A DNA stretch of 53,815 nt from Oscillospiraceae bacterium (GCA_031254575.1 JAIRUE010000024.1:1-53815); one strand, 5' to 3'; positions 37,001-45,209 are shown, counted from the stretch's first letter. Notes: generated from the sequence alone by a model not told the origin. Made by a program: numbers and translations.

Positions 37001-37149
37001 GTTTTTTTTGCCGGAACGAACGTAGTACCAAAACGGCGTCTTAAAGGGACAAATTTCCTGCATTTTCCGGGTTTATCCTGCTTTTCTTCCGCGGCATATG
37101 TCCATACCGCCTTTACGGCTTTGAGAATACCTTGAAATTATTTAAACAA

Positions 37150-37174
37150 AAAAGGCCCCGCGGAGGGGCCTTTT
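37150..37174 (-). terminator. Rho-independent terminator of the lipoprotein gene
   Basis: AAAAGGCCCC / GGGGCCTTTT stem with five-base loop; the minus-strand transcript ends in a run of seven T. It lies 35 bases past the stop codon. Confidence 0.85.
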
Positions 37175-37208
37175 CGCGTCCGGCACGCCGGAACAGGCGG
37201 GGTTCGCG

Positions 37209-38381
37209 TCAAAAAACCATCGCGCTCATCATCAACTGCTGGAATATTTCCTCAAACGACAACGTTTTGCCGGTGGGGGCCGCGACGCGCTTCGTCGCCA
37301 CGGACGTCTCCACAGCCGCGCTGAGCGCCAGCAGGTCAAACGGCATCTCAAGGTCTTCGCCGGCGGGCATGGTGAACGAAACGGAGAGCTTTTGCTTTTT
37401 ATCCGTCCCCGTGCCCTTGGCGTCCACGCCGAACGTCAGGTCAAAGTCGGGGATTTCCGCGGGATCGGCGTCCTTGAGCTCGTCCTGAAGTTCACGGATG
37501 TCCTTTTGATACGTCTCAAAGTTCAAATCGCTGCCGTCGATTCCGGCCATGGCGCAAAACTCGCGCACAACCGCCGTGATCTCCGTCTCGTTTTCCGCGG
37601 CCGCGGTCAGGGCCGATTTCAGCAGCGACAGCAGGGACGCGGGATTCAGCGACAGGGTAAAGCTCCCGTTTTTGCCCTTGAGGACGTCGCCGGTCAGCAG
37701 TTTCGGAAGGAGTTTGCCCATCAGCCCGGACAGGGAGTCCAGCATCTTGAGCGCGGCGTCCGTCATCTCACTGTCAAACGCCTGATCCTGCGACGGCAGG
37801 TCAAAGTCCATATACGAGCCCATCATCTCGGCCAGCGTGGCCAGATCGACGGCGATATACTCGCAGTCGAGCATGGCAAGAACCGTACCCGCTTCCTCGG
37901 GCAGTTCGAGATCCCCGATGTATTGAAGAATCTCGGTGCTTATGTAAACTACCTCGTCCGTGTAAATGACCGTCATCACGGGTTCGGACTTCCGCCCCTC
38001 GCCGAGCCAGCCGAGAGACAGCAGCGCCGTTCCCTCATAGACCTCCAGCGTCAGCGTCAGGCCCAGTTCAGTGCCCAGCAGGAAATCCTCCATCGATTTG
38101 CCCGTATAATCGCCGGCGGACGACATGGCTTTGCTGATCAGCTGCTTGAGCGACACCGGTTTGGCGTTGGCGGAGAACCGGACGGACATCGTGATCTCGC
38201 TCCGCACGTTGGACTCGCCGCTCATATGGGTGAGGGCGTCCGTAAAATCCTTGACGGAAACCGTATCGCCGCCGCCCGGCTGCTCATCGTCGTCCGGAGC
38301 CGCCGCGCACGCGCTGAGAGCGAATGTGAGAAAAGCCGCCAGCAGCAGGGCCGTCACGCGTTTCCAATTTACTCTTTTCAT
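37209..38381 (-). CDS. Lipoprotein of unknown function
   Basis: 390 residues. A lipoprotein signal peptide ends in the lipobox LSAC (Cys25), followed by an acidic flexible linker. The rest is a mixed alpha/beta domain with a repeating hydrophobic pattern (VRSEITMSVRFSANAKPVSL, LGLTLTLEVYEGTALLSLGWLG) reminiscent of large outer-leaflet LppX/LolA-type folds, though I cannot name a family. It has its own terminator and lies between the pilus promoter and the sortase gene, all on the minus strand. It would be exposed on the outer face of the membrane. Function not inferred. Confidence 0.8.
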   Translation of the reverse strand: MKRVNWKRVTALLLAAFLTFALSACAAAPDDDEQPGGGDTVSVKDFTDALTHMSGESNVRSEITMSVRFSANAKPVSLKQLISKAMSSAGDYTGKSMEDFLLGTELGLTLTLEVYEGTALLSLGWLGEGRKSEPVMTVIYTDEVVYISTEILQYIGDLELPEEAGTVLAMLDCEYIAVDLATLAEMMGSYMDFDLPSQDQAFDSEMTDAALKMLDSLSGLMGKLLPKLLTGDVLKGKNGSFTLSLNPASLLSLLKSALTAAAENETEITAVVREFCAMAGIDGSDLNFETYQKDIRELQDELKDADPAEIPDFDLTFGVDAKGTGTDKKQKLSVSFTMPAGEDLEMPFDLLALSAAVETSVATKRVAAPTGKTLSFEEIFQQLMMSAMVF

Positions 38382-38444
38382 TTATACCCCTTCTTTCCAT
38401 AGCACACTATACCCCATATCAGCCCATCCTGTCAAGAAAAAACA

Positions 38445-40250
38445 TTACCCCTCATCCCCCGGGGCGCCGGCCGGCTCCTCCGTCTGCTCCGGCTCTTCCG
38501 ACGCCTCCGCCGGAGCGGGTTCCGGCGCGGGGTCGTCCACAGGCTCTGCGGCGACCGGCAGAAGCGGCTGCGGCAGGGCGCCTATGTCGACGGAGGTGAA
38601 GCTGAATTTGCCGTTTTTCTCCGTGACAGCCTTGAGTTTGCCGCCCGTCACCGCGCCGTAAAGCGTCACGCGGTCGTTATTGCCCGCCAGCGGCACGGCG
38701 AACGGCTCGCCGCCCTCCCACACGCCGTATACCGCGCCGTTGGCCGCCTCATGCCAGAAAACCAGCAGGGACCCGTCCACGGTATAGCAGCCCAGCGGCC
38801 GCGCGCCGGACCCCGGGGGGGCCGCCAGCAACAGCTCCGGTTCGCCGGACGCCTTGCCATCCGCGAGCAGGCGGCGGTATAGGTCCTCCCCGCCGTCCCC
38901 CGCCACGGCATAGAGCAGCCATATTTTGCCGTCGTCATAGGTCAGGGCGGGGTACCGCGCGTCGACGCCGGACGGCGTGACCAGGCCGCCATAATACATT
39001 TTGCCCGACGCCAGGCGGTTTGTGAAAATCACGATCCCTTTCTGCCTGTTAAAACTGTCCACGGCGAGGTAGGTTCTCCTTCTGTCGGGGTCGGGGTCGC
39101 AGGCCGCCGCGATAAAGCTGTTTTTGGAAACCCTGCCCGTATAGTTGCTGTACACGCCCTGCACAATGTAAGAGTTGCCGGAATACCAGTCAATGCCGCC
39201 TTCGCGCGGCTGGTAGAAATACAGCTTGGACGAGCCCGAATGCTGCATGACCGCCGTCCGCGACGCGGTGATCTCGGACAGCTTCTTCTGGCTGGGGATG
39301 TTATACGGCTTCTGATCGGGGTTTTTCTCCGCCGTCACCGCCTCCGGGATCTCCTCATCCGGGCGGAGCAGGCGCGCGTGGACGGCAAAGCGCATGTCCT
39401 CGTGCGTATAGTCGCAGGTGGACAGCGTCAGGATGCGGTCGTCCTCATCGACGTCCACGTCGGTGACAAACAGGCTGCGCGCCCTGATCTCCTCCAAAAG
39501 CTCCGAAAACCCGTCCCGGTCCATGCTGGTCTCGATGTACCCCCAGTCCGGCTCGCAGACATAGGCCGCGAACACCACCCAGACGCTCTCCCCGGTCAGG
39601 CCGTCCAGAACGACGACCGGGGCCTTTTGGAAGGTGGCGGCCTCCCTGTATTTCTGCAAATTGGCGAACATCGCGCCGCCTTTGATATTGTGCCCGAACA
39701 GCACGCTGTTTTTGTCCAGCAGCAGGCGGTTGTTTACCCAGCTCAGAAAGATGGTGCCCACATCCGAAGTTCTGCCGTCAAACGTGAGGCTCAGGTATTT
39801 GTCGTTGTCGCCCGCCTGCACGTAAGGCGTTTCCCCGATCAGCCCGGGGATGCTCACCATGCCGAGCCAGTCGGGGTTGACGGCGAGAATCTCCGCGTAA
39901 GTCTCCCGCCCCTTTTCCTCCTCCGCCAGCAGCCTCTTATACTCCTTATACCACGCGGACTCTTCCTTCTCCTCCTCCACCGGAGCGGCGGACGGCGCGT
40001 CAGACGGCGGTACGGCCTCCCCCTCCAACCCCGGCGGGGACGCCTCCGCCCACGGCGGGTTGGACTTGGCGTTCACAAACATGTCTCTGACGGTATCCTC
40101 AACGCGCCTCTGCGCGTGTATCTGCCAAAAATAATGCCCCAGATAGATAAGCGACGCGGCCATGACGCATATACACAGCGCCAAAGCCGCCCAAAGCAGC
40201 TTCTTATTGCCGAAAACCGGCTTTTTCCCTTCCAGACGGCTGCCGTTCAC
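38445..40250 (-). CDS. Class B-like sortase with long C-terminal extension
   Basis: 601 residues, versus about 220-260 for ordinary class B sortases. A cytoplasmic lead and one membrane helix (about 18-44) are followed by an acidic linker and the sortase domain (about 100-295) with His187 in FGHNIKGGAMF, Cys279 in LTLSTCDYTHED and Arg293 in VHARLLR. After the domain come about 300 residues with beta-propeller-like repeats (YFYQPREGGIDWY, TYLAVDSFNRQKGI, ALTYDDGKIWLLYAV, YTVDGSLLVFWHEA) and a proline/glutamate-rich tail. It probably attaches the three KTGD-tailed proteins encoded immediately upstream. It starts with GTG, seven bases after GGGGGG. Confidence 0.87.
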   Translation of the reverse strand: MNGSRLEGKKPVFGNKKLLWAALALCICVMAASLIYLGHYFWQIHAQRRVEDTVRDMFVNAKSNPPWAEASPPGLEGEAVPPSDAPSAAPVEEEKEESAWYKEYKRLLAEEEKGRETYAEILAVNPDWLGMVSIPGLIGETPYVQAGDNDKYLSLTFDGRTSDVGTIFLSWVNNRLLLDKNSVLFGHNIKGGAMFANLQKYREAATFQKAPVVVLDGLTGESVWVVFAAYVCEPDWGYIETSMDRDGFSELLEEIRARSLFVTDVDVDEDDRILTLSTCDYTHEDMRFAVHARLLRPDEEIPEAVTAEKNPDQKPYNIPSQKKLSEITASRTAVMQHSGSSKLYFYQPREGGIDWYSGNSYIVQGVYSNYTGRVSKNSFIAAACDPDPDRRRTYLAVDSFNRQKGIVIFTNRLASGKMYYGGLVTPSGVDARYPALTYDDGKIWLLYAVAGDGGEDLYRRLLADGKASGEPELLLAAPPGSGARPLGCYTVDGSLLVFWHEAANGAVYGVWEGGEPFAVPLAGNNDRVTLYGAVTGGKLKAVTEKNGKFSFTSVDIGALPQPLLPVAAEPVDDPAPEPAPAEASEEPEQTEEPAGAPGDEG

Positions 40251-40330
40251 AAGCAATCCCCCCAAAGCGGCGGCATCTTTTTACTCAGCATACCACGAAC
40301 GCCCCCGAATGTCAAACCGGAATGGGCGGC

Positions 40331-40362
40331 AAAAAAGCCCCGTGCCAAACACAGGGCTTTTT
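40331..40362 (-). terminator. Terminator of the first KTGD protein gene
   Basis: AAAAAGCCC ... GGGCTTTTT stem with inner GTG/CAC pairing; minus-strand transcript ends in a run of T. It separates the KTGD gene from the sortase gene. Confidence 0.75.
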
Positions 40363-40375
40363 ATTGCGCCGTCCT

Positions 40376-40993
40376 TTACGCTTTGACTTTGCGGGCGATG
40401 AATACGGTCGCGCCGCCCGCGAGGGCGAGGGCCGCGAGAGCGAATGCGATCATCGCGCCGTCGCCGGTCTTGGCGCCGGCCGGGGGATCGCCTTCGTAAA
40501 TCTTAATACTTGTGACGACAAAGTCCGCGGTAGGAGGATCGACCGTCGCCAGCCGCACGCCTCTCTGACCGCCGCCCGAGAACTCGGAACCCTTGCCTTT
40601 ATAAGTCAGGGTCAGTTTTGCGCCGCGCTCGGAAGCGAGTACGCCATACGGGCTGTCGGTATTGCGGATGGCAAATTCCGCTTCGGCGTCAGCGCTAAAG
40701 CCTACAATGATCGTGTAGTCTTTGTCCGCGTCCGCGAAAACTTCCGCTCTAATATCAAGGGCGTTCCAGTCGGCAGTCCTGCCGGAAATCTTAATGCCGC
40801 CGCCCTCTTTGGAGAAAGGAGGACTTCCGGCAGCCCGAAGGCCCTCGGTTTCGGCAGAGGGGTTGGCGATGAACGCGTCCACTTCTTTCGCGGTCATCTC
40901 ATAGACAAGGTCGCCGCCGGCCGCGAGGGCGGGGACGGTAAACGCGGCGATCAGCAAGACAGCCGTCACAAGGGACAGAACCGTCTTTTTCAT
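40376..40993 (-). CDS. Secreted cell-wall-sorted protein with KTGD tail (paralogue 1)
   Basis: 205 residues. Signal peptide MKKTVLSLVTAVLLIAAF ending at ALA-A; a beta-rich mature part; then the sorting region AKTGDGAMIAFALAALALAG followed by a hydrophobic helix and basic end ARKVKA. The mature region (about 25-170) has no recognised domain. The last 32 residues are nearly identical to those of the two upstream genes while the mature parts differ, showing tail conservation with head divergence. AGGAGG precedes the ATG, and a terminator follows. Confidence 0.82.
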   Translation of the reverse strand: MKKTVLSLVTAVLLIAAFTVPALAAGGDLVYEMTAKEVDAFIANPSAETEGLRAAGSPPFSKEGGGIKISGRTADWNALDIRAEVFADADKDYTIIVGFSADAEAEFAIRNTDSPYGVLASERGAKLTLTYKGKGSEFSGGGQRGVRLATVDPPTADFVVTSIKIYEGDPPAGAKTGDGAMIAFALAALALAGGATVFIARKVKA

Positions 40994-41024
40994 GGGGATA
41001 CCTCCTTCATAATCTGCTGCCATT

Positions 41025-41055
41025 ACAGAAAAACCCGCAAAGCGGGCTTTTCTGT
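41025..41055 (-). terminator. Terminator of KTGD protein gene 2
   Basis: Stem ACAGAAAAGCCCGC against GCGGGTTTTTCTGT in minus-strand sense with a TTT loop; lies just past the stop at 41059. Confidence 0.75.
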
Positions 41056-41058
41056 AAG

Positions 41059-41622
41059 TTACGCTTTGACTTTGCGGGCGATGAGTACGGTCGCGCCGCC
41101 CGCGAGGACGAGGGCCATGAGAGCGAAGGCGATCATCGCGCCGTCGCCGGTCTTGGCGGAACCGCCGCCGCCAGTGACAAGATACGCCTTGGTGATGCCC
41201 AGATCGGCGATATTACTGGAGTAGTAACCAAGAAAGAATTTCGCCTTTGTGGCGTCTTTGAGGGCGCTGAAGCCTTTCATCTTGGTCAAATCAATATCGA
41301 TGCTGGTTGCGTCCAGGCCGGTATCGGGGATAGCGCCGTCGTTCTGGTTCCACGCATAGTTATCTCCGTCGGATTGGATGATGAACTGCATCCCGCCGGC
41401 CGGAGGAGCGGAGAACTCAAGATGGAGCGTTGTGGCGGACCTCAGCTGCTCAATGGTCAGGGAGCTGGCAATGTCGTCCATTCCGTCTGTGACCCAACCT
41501 TTTTGCGTGTCGCTGTTGGTGACATTCATCGCGCCCAGATCGATATTCGCGGCGAGAGCCGGAAAAGCGAACACAGCGATCAGTACGAGCGCTAACGAGA
41601 GGGAAAGGATTGCTTTTTTCAT
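41059..41622 (-). CDS. Secreted cell-wall-sorted protein with KTGD tail (paralogue 2)
   Basis: 187 residues. Signal peptide MKKAILSLSLALVLIAVFAF ending at ALA-A, a mature domain of about 125 residues with alternating strands (TTLHLEFSAPPAGGMQFIIQ, LDATSIDIDLTKMKGF), and the tail SAKTGDGAMIAFALMALVLAG then ARKVKA. The mature domain is similar in pattern to paralogue 3 (NSDTQKGWVTDGMDD versus NGDTQQGWATEGFED; DLGITKAYLV versus DLGITKAYAV), so these two are recent duplicates. GGAGG precedes the ATG. Likely a small surface protein anchored by the nearby sortase; ligand unknown. Confidence 0.82.
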   Translation of the reverse strand: MKKAILSLSLALVLIAVFAFPALAANIDLGAMNVTNSDTQKGWVTDGMDDIASSLTIEQLRSATTLHLEFSAPPAGGMQFIIQSDGDNYAWNQNDGAIPDTGLDATSIDIDLTKMKGFSALKDATKAKFFLGYYSSNIADLGITKAYLVTGGGGSAKTGDGAMIAFALMALVLAGGATVLIARKVKA

Positions 41623-41650
41623 AGGGATACCTCCTTCAAAACATGCTAAC

Positions 41651-41679
41651 ATAAAAGGCCCGCTTTGCGGGCCTTTTAT
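41651..41679 (-). terminator. Terminator of KTGD protein gene 3
   Basis: 13-bp perfect stem (ATAAAAGGCCCGC and complement) with TTT loop, followed on the minus strand by T-rich sequence. Confidence 0.75.
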
Positions 41680-41686
41680 TTGATTG

Positions 41687-42259
41687 TTACGCTTTGACTT
41701 TACGGGCGATGAATACGGTCGCGCCGCCCGCAAGGGCGAGGGCCACAAGAGCGAGGGCGATCATCGTGCCGTCGCCGGTCTTGGCGGAACCGCCGCCGCC
41801 GCCGCCGACAACCGCATACGCCTTGGTGATGCCGAGGTCCGCGATATTGCTGTCGTAGTAGGCAATCAATACCTTAGCCCTGATGTCGGCCGCGTCCCAT
41901 TTCCAGTCTTTCATCTTGCTGAGGTCAAAGGTGATCTTGCCGTCCGCGTAAACGTCGGCGACACTCATGTTGTTATCCTGCCACCAGCCGGCCGGGGTCT
42001 GAAGAATGAGATGGATGTCGGCTCCGATGGGCTCTTTGGAGACTTCCAGCACGATAGCGGTCGCTTTGTAAAGATCCGCGGCGTCAATGTTTTTCTCCGC
42101 GCCCTCATCCTCAAACCCTTCGGTGGCCCAGCCCTGCTGGGTGTCGCCGTTGGAAACGGGGGTGTCCGCGGGAAGGCTGATATTCGCGGCGAGAACCGGA
42201 AGGGCGAGCATAGCGATAAGTACGAGAGCCACAGCGAGAGAAAGGAATGCTTTTTTCAT
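41687..42259 (-). CDS. Secreted cell-wall-sorted protein with KTGD tail (paralogue 3)
   Basis: 190 residues. Signal peptide MKKAFLSLAVALVLIAMLAL ending at VLA-A, a mature domain related to paralogue 2, a glycine run, then SAKTGDGTMIALALVALALAG and ARKVKA. The long hairpin upstream (42286-42316) and a candidate promoter make it the first gene of the set. AAGGAGGAAGC precedes the ATG. Each of the three genes has its own ribosome binding site and terminator, so they can be expressed independently. Confidence 0.82.
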   Translation of the reverse strand: MKKAFLSLAVALVLIAMLALPVLAANISLPADTPVSNGDTQQGWATEGFEDEGAEKNIDAADLYKATAIVLEVSKEPIGADIHLILQTPAGWWQDNNMSVADVYADGKITFDLSKMKDWKWDAADIRAKVLIAYYDSNIADLGITKAYAVVGGGGGGSAKTGDGTMIALALVALALAGGATVFIARKVKA

Positions 42260-42285
42260 AAATGCTTCCTCCTTGATATTATTGC

Positions 42286-42316
42286 GTGTTTCAAAAACCG
42301 TACTTTTTTGAAACAC
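42286..42316. other. Inverted repeat in the leader of KTGD gene 3
   Basis: GTGTTTCAAAAA and TTTTTGAAACAC form a 12-bp stem about 30 bases upstream of the start codon. It could be a transcript-stabilising 5' hairpin, or an attenuator since T residues flank it. Confidence 0.5.
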
Positions 42317-42334
42317 CCTTACACTTGCGCACAG

Positions 42335-42362
42335 TGTATCACGCGCGCGGTTTCCATGTCAA
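42335..42362 (-). promoter_or_regulatory. Candidate promoter of the KTGD gene set
   Basis: Perfect TTGACA (42362-42357) on the minus strand followed, 16 bases on, by GATACA; the -10 box is a weak match. Confidence 0.4.
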
Positions 42363-42427
42363 GCATTTATTCACAGTTTCTTAAAAATTTTCTCCCCGCG
42401 GCCACGAATTATGTAAACCGCCCGCCA

Positions 42428-42670
42428 TCACTTGACTTCCTGCTCCAGACGGTCAAATTCGTCCGTCCGGAAAAACTCTCCGAGTGTGACGCCGAATCCG
42501 TCACACAGCATTTTAATCGTTATTATTTTTGGGTTGCGGCTTTTTCCATAGAGGACATTTTTGACAGACGAGGGCGGCAGCGCGGACAAAGCGGCCAGCT
42601 TATTGATCGTGATGCTGCGCTCCTCACAGAGCTGTAAAATCCGGTTGCGGATCGCCGTGACAGTGTTCAT
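42428..42670 (-). CDS. Cro/CI-type helix-turn-helix regulator
   Basis: 80 residues, a single XRE-type DNA-binding domain: NRILQLCEERSITINKLAALSALPPSSVKNVLYGKSRNPKIITIKMLCDGFGVTLGEF covers the five-helix fold, with helix-turn-helix at about residues 22-44. Start ATG at 42670 follows GGGAGGTGA. It is divergent from an unknown gene at 42778, and a 16-bp perfect inverted repeat lies between them, overlapping the opposite gene's promoter; it is the obvious candidate repressor for that site. Confidence 0.88.
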   Translation of the reverse strand: MNTVTAIRNRILQLCEERSITINKLAALSALPPSSVKNVLYGKSRNPKIITIKMLCDGFGVTLGEFFRTDEFDRLEQEVK

Positions 42671-42706
42671 GACATCACCTCCCGCCCCAAGCATACAGAA
42701 ATGGGT

Positions 42707-42735
42707 TTGACAATGTAGGCTATGCGTACTACTAT
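42707..42735 (+). promoter_or_regulatory. Promoter of the gene at 42778
   Basis: TTGACA (42707-42712), 17-base spacer, TACTAT (42730-42735). The left operator arm overlaps the -35 end and spacer. Confidence 0.6.
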
Positions 42736-42758
42736 CGTCTATGCATAGCCTACATTGT
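42710..42758. promoter_or_regulatory. Perfect 16-bp inverted repeat, probable operator
   Basis: ACAATGTAGGCTATGC (42710-42725), 17-base spacer, then its exact complement (42743-42758), in the divergent gap between the HTH gene and the unknown gene. Both arms flank the + strand -10 box. Confidence 0.7.
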
Positions 42759-42777
42759 TATTTTGAGGTAAGAGTTT

Positions 42778-43257
42778 ATGACCATTGTTATGGCCTACTG
42801 CGTTTGTAAAAACCTGTACAACGATCCGGATACAAAGCACGATATATTCATGAGCACGACGGAGTATATATGCGGAAACAACGTGCCGACGTATCTTTAT
42901 ATCGGGAAAAACCTCAGTATCCGCTTGAGTAATCGGTTACGGTACGAGTTTAATATCAGCGGAGCTTTCGCAAACGAGCAGTTCATGCGCAAAAAAGCAC
43001 ACGGTGATAGCAAAACAAAACCGATAACCCGAAGTACATTTGAAAAAAGATTAAAGCGGTTCGACATACGTCAAACCGCCATTGAAACAGAGATAATAGA
43101 GGAATACTCATATGCCGGCAGGGACGGCAGTCCCGACGAAGTTAAAATTGCGATAAAAATGAAAGACGATGCCATGAGCGCGACAATTGATTTTAAGGAT
43201 ATACAGCAGTTCAAAAACTTCAGTCCCCCGGTATGGCTTATATCATTGAAAGAATAA
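42778..43257 (+). CDS. Protein of unknown function in an AT-rich island
   Basis: 159 residues with no recognised domain. It opens MTIVMAYCVCKNLYNDPDTKHDIFMS, is rich in Lys, Asn and Ile, has no signal peptide or membrane helix, and has alternating strands in the second half (IAIKMKDDAMSATIDFKDIQQF). Base composition is clearly lower in GC than its neighbours, as is that of the HTH gene next to it. It is preceded by GAGG and a strong promoter with an operator. The pair looks like a horizontally acquired regulator plus effector. Confidence 0.65.
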   Translation: MTIVMAYCVCKNLYNDPDTKHDIFMSTTEYICGNNVPTYLYIGKNLSIRLSNRLRYEFNISGAFANEQFMRKKAHGDSKTKPITRSTFEKRLKRFDIRQTAIETEIIEEYSYAGRDGSPDEVKIAIKMKDDAMSATIDFKDIQQFKNFSPPVWLISLKE

Positions 43258-43287
43258 GGTAAAATGTGCGTTTCCATGCGAAACACT

Positions 43288-43335
43288 CTCGCGGGTGGCA
43301 CGGCCGTATGCATCGCCCGTAAAGTCAAAGCGTAA
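43288..43335 (+). pseudogene. Orphan C-terminal fragment of a KTGD sorting tail
   Basis: The + strand reads LAGGTAVCIARKVKA then TAA, matching the shared end LAGGATVFIARKVKA of the three minus-strand KTGD proteins. Nothing upstream of it belongs to such a protein: the HTH/unknown-gene island ends 30 bases earlier. It is the leftover end of a fourth paralogue in inverted orientation. Confidence 0.75.
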
Positions 43336-43349
43336 ACCCAAACATAATA

Positions 43350-43384
43350 ACAGGAGAAGCCCGCCGGCGGCGGGCTTCTCCTGT
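43350..43384. terminator. Strong hairpin between ABC exporter gene and the orphan fragment
   Basis: 16-bp perfect stem (ACAGGAGAAGCCCGCC and complement) with a three-base loop; TTATTATG follows on the minus strand. It can terminate the ABC transporter transcript and anything read from the left. Confidence 0.75.
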
Positions 43385-43394
43385 TATGTCATTT

Positions 43395-45209
43395 TTACCC
43401 GGCGTTTTCAAACTGGGAGTTATACAGCTCCGCGTAGAACCCGCCCTTTGCCAACAGCTCCCCGTGGTTCCCGCTCTCCACGATGTCCCCGTCGCGCATG
43501 ACCAGGATCAGGTCCGCGTCGCGGATGGTGGACAGCCTGTGCGCGATGACAAACGAGGTGCGGCCTTTCATCAGCGCATCCATCGCCTTTTGAATAATGG
43601 CCTCGGTGCGGGTATCCACGCTGCTGGTCGCCTCGTCCAGAATGAGCAGCGGCGCGTTCTGGATCATGGCGCGCGCGATGGTGACGAGCTGACGCTGCCC
43701 CGCCGACAGGCTGGCCTTGTCGCCCAGCACGGTGTCGTAGCCGTCGGGCAGGGTCCGGATGAAATGGTGCAGGCCCACCGCCTTGCAGGCGGCGATCACC
43801 TGCTCGTCGGTGACGCCCTCTTTGCAGTAGACGATGTTTTCCCTGACGGTGCCCTCAAAGAGCCACGTATCCTGCAATACCATGCAGAACTGCTCGTGCA
43901 CGTTTTCCCGCCTGACCGTATGGATGGGAACGCCGTCCAGCAGGATCTCCCCGCCGTCCAGCTCATAGAAGCGCATCAGCAGGTTGACCATCGTCGTCTT
44001 GCCCGCCCCCGTCGGGCCGACGATGGCGATCTTCTGCCCGGCCCGCGCGTTTGCCGAAAAGTTATGGATGATCGGTTTTCCGGGGTCGTAGCCGAATTTG
44101 ACATTCCTGAAGTCCACATGGCCCTCAAGCGTTCCGAGCGCCGTTGTCTTTCCGCTCTCGTCCTCCAGCTCCTCCTCGGCGAAGAACCCGAAGACGCGCT
44201 CGCCGGCGGCGGCGGCCCGCTGAAGGCTCTGCATAGCCTGCGCCATCTGGCTGAGCGGCTGGGTAAAGAAGCGTACGTACATCATAAACGCGACGATGAC
44301 GCCGAATGTGATCGTACCGTTCATCGCGAGCGCCGCGCCCACCACACAGACCATAACATACCCGAAGTTGCCCACAAACAGCATCATCGGCATCATCAGG
44401 CCGGACAGAAACTGGGATTTCCAGCCGCTCTCATACAGGCCGCCGTTGATCTTCTCAAACGTCTCCCCGGCCGCCCGGCCGCCGTTGTACGCTTTGACGA
44501 CGTTATGGCCCGAGTATATCTCCTCGATATGCCCGTTGATGTCGCCAAGCCCCTGCTGCTGCAAGGCGAAATACTTCTGGGATTTCGCCATGATGAACGT
44601 CATCATCAAAAATCCGAGCAGCGAGGAGGCGACGGCGGTCAGCGCCAGAATCCAGTTGTTGTAAAACATCATCACCAGCGAGCCTAGAAACAGCGTGACG
44701 GCGCTGACCAGATTGGCGACGCTCTGGTTCATCGTCATGCCGATGGCGTCGACGTCGTTGGTGACGCGGCTGATCACGTCCCCGTAGCTTGTTTTGTCAA
44801 AATATTTGAACGGGAGCCTGTCGATCTTGCCGGCGATTCCGGCGCGCAATCCTTTGGTGACGCGGGCCGTCACGGTCGCCATGATGAAATTCTGCGAAAA
44901 GCCGAGCAGGGCCATGCCGCAGAGAAATCCGATCATGACGGCGGCGATGTTTTTAACGGCGTCCATGTCAATGGAGCCGGCGGTGAAGATCCTCCCGATC
45001 TCCTCGGCGAGCAGCTTGAGCCGGTCGGGCATAAGGATCTGGCAGACCGTCCCGCCCGCCGCCGCGGCCAGCGCGACGGCGATCGCGGGGAGGTATTTCC
45101 CGCAATACCGTATCAGATCACGCATGGACTTCTTAAAGTCCATCGCCTTTTCGCCGGAGCCCGCCGCCGCGCCGCGCCTGCCGCCCGCGCCCCTTCCATG
45201 CCGCATCAT
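43395..45209 (-). CDS. ABC exporter half-transporter, catalytically complete nucleotide-binding domain
   Basis: 604 residues: six membrane helices in the N-terminal half (first near YLPAIAVALAAAAGGTVCQI), then the ATPase with Walker A GPTGAGKTTM, Q-loop VLQDTWLFEGT, signature SLSAGQRQ, Walker B LLILDEATSS with the catalytic Glu, and H-loop VIAHRLS. Its ATG overlaps the stop codon of the upstream half-transporter (ATGATG / TGA). The pair forms a heterodimeric exporter of the LmrCD/TM287-288 type, exporting drugs, lipids or peptides; substrate unknown. An Ala/Gly/Arg-rich extension of about 20 residues precedes the first membrane helix. Confidence 0.95.
   Translation of the reverse strand: MMRHGRGAGGRRGAAAGSGEKAMDFKKSMRDLIRYCGKYLPAIAVALAAAAGGTVCQILMPDRLKLLAEEIGRIFTAGSIDMDAVKNIAAVMIGFLCGMALLGFSQNFIMATVTARVTKGLRAGIAGKIDRLPFKYFDKTSYGDVISRVTNDVDAIGMTMNQSVANLVSAVTLFLGSLVMMFYNNWILALTAVASSLLGFLMMTFIMAKSQKYFALQQQGLGDINGHIEEIYSGHNVVKAYNGGRAAGETFEKINGGLYESGWKSQFLSGLMMPMMLFVGNFGYVMVCVVGAALAMNGTITFGVIVAFMMYVRFFTQPLSQMAQAMQSLQRAAAAGERVFGFFAEEELEDESGKTTALGTLEGHVDFRNVKFGYDPGKPIIHNFSANARAGQKIAIVGPTGAGKTTMVNLLMRFYELDGGEILLDGVPIHTVRRENVHEQFCMVLQDTWLFEGTVRENIVYCKEGVTDEQVIAACKAVGLHHFIRTLPDGYDTVLGDKASLSAGQRQLVTIARAMIQNAPLLILDEATSSVDTRTEAIIQKAMDALMKGRTSFVIAHRLSTIRDADLILVMRDGDIVESGNHGELLAKGGFYAELYNSQFENAG

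Noticed and set aside
36903..37208. Small gene between pilB and the lipoprotein gene
   Set aside because: No start with ribosome binding site; only a promoter and a terminator are supported.
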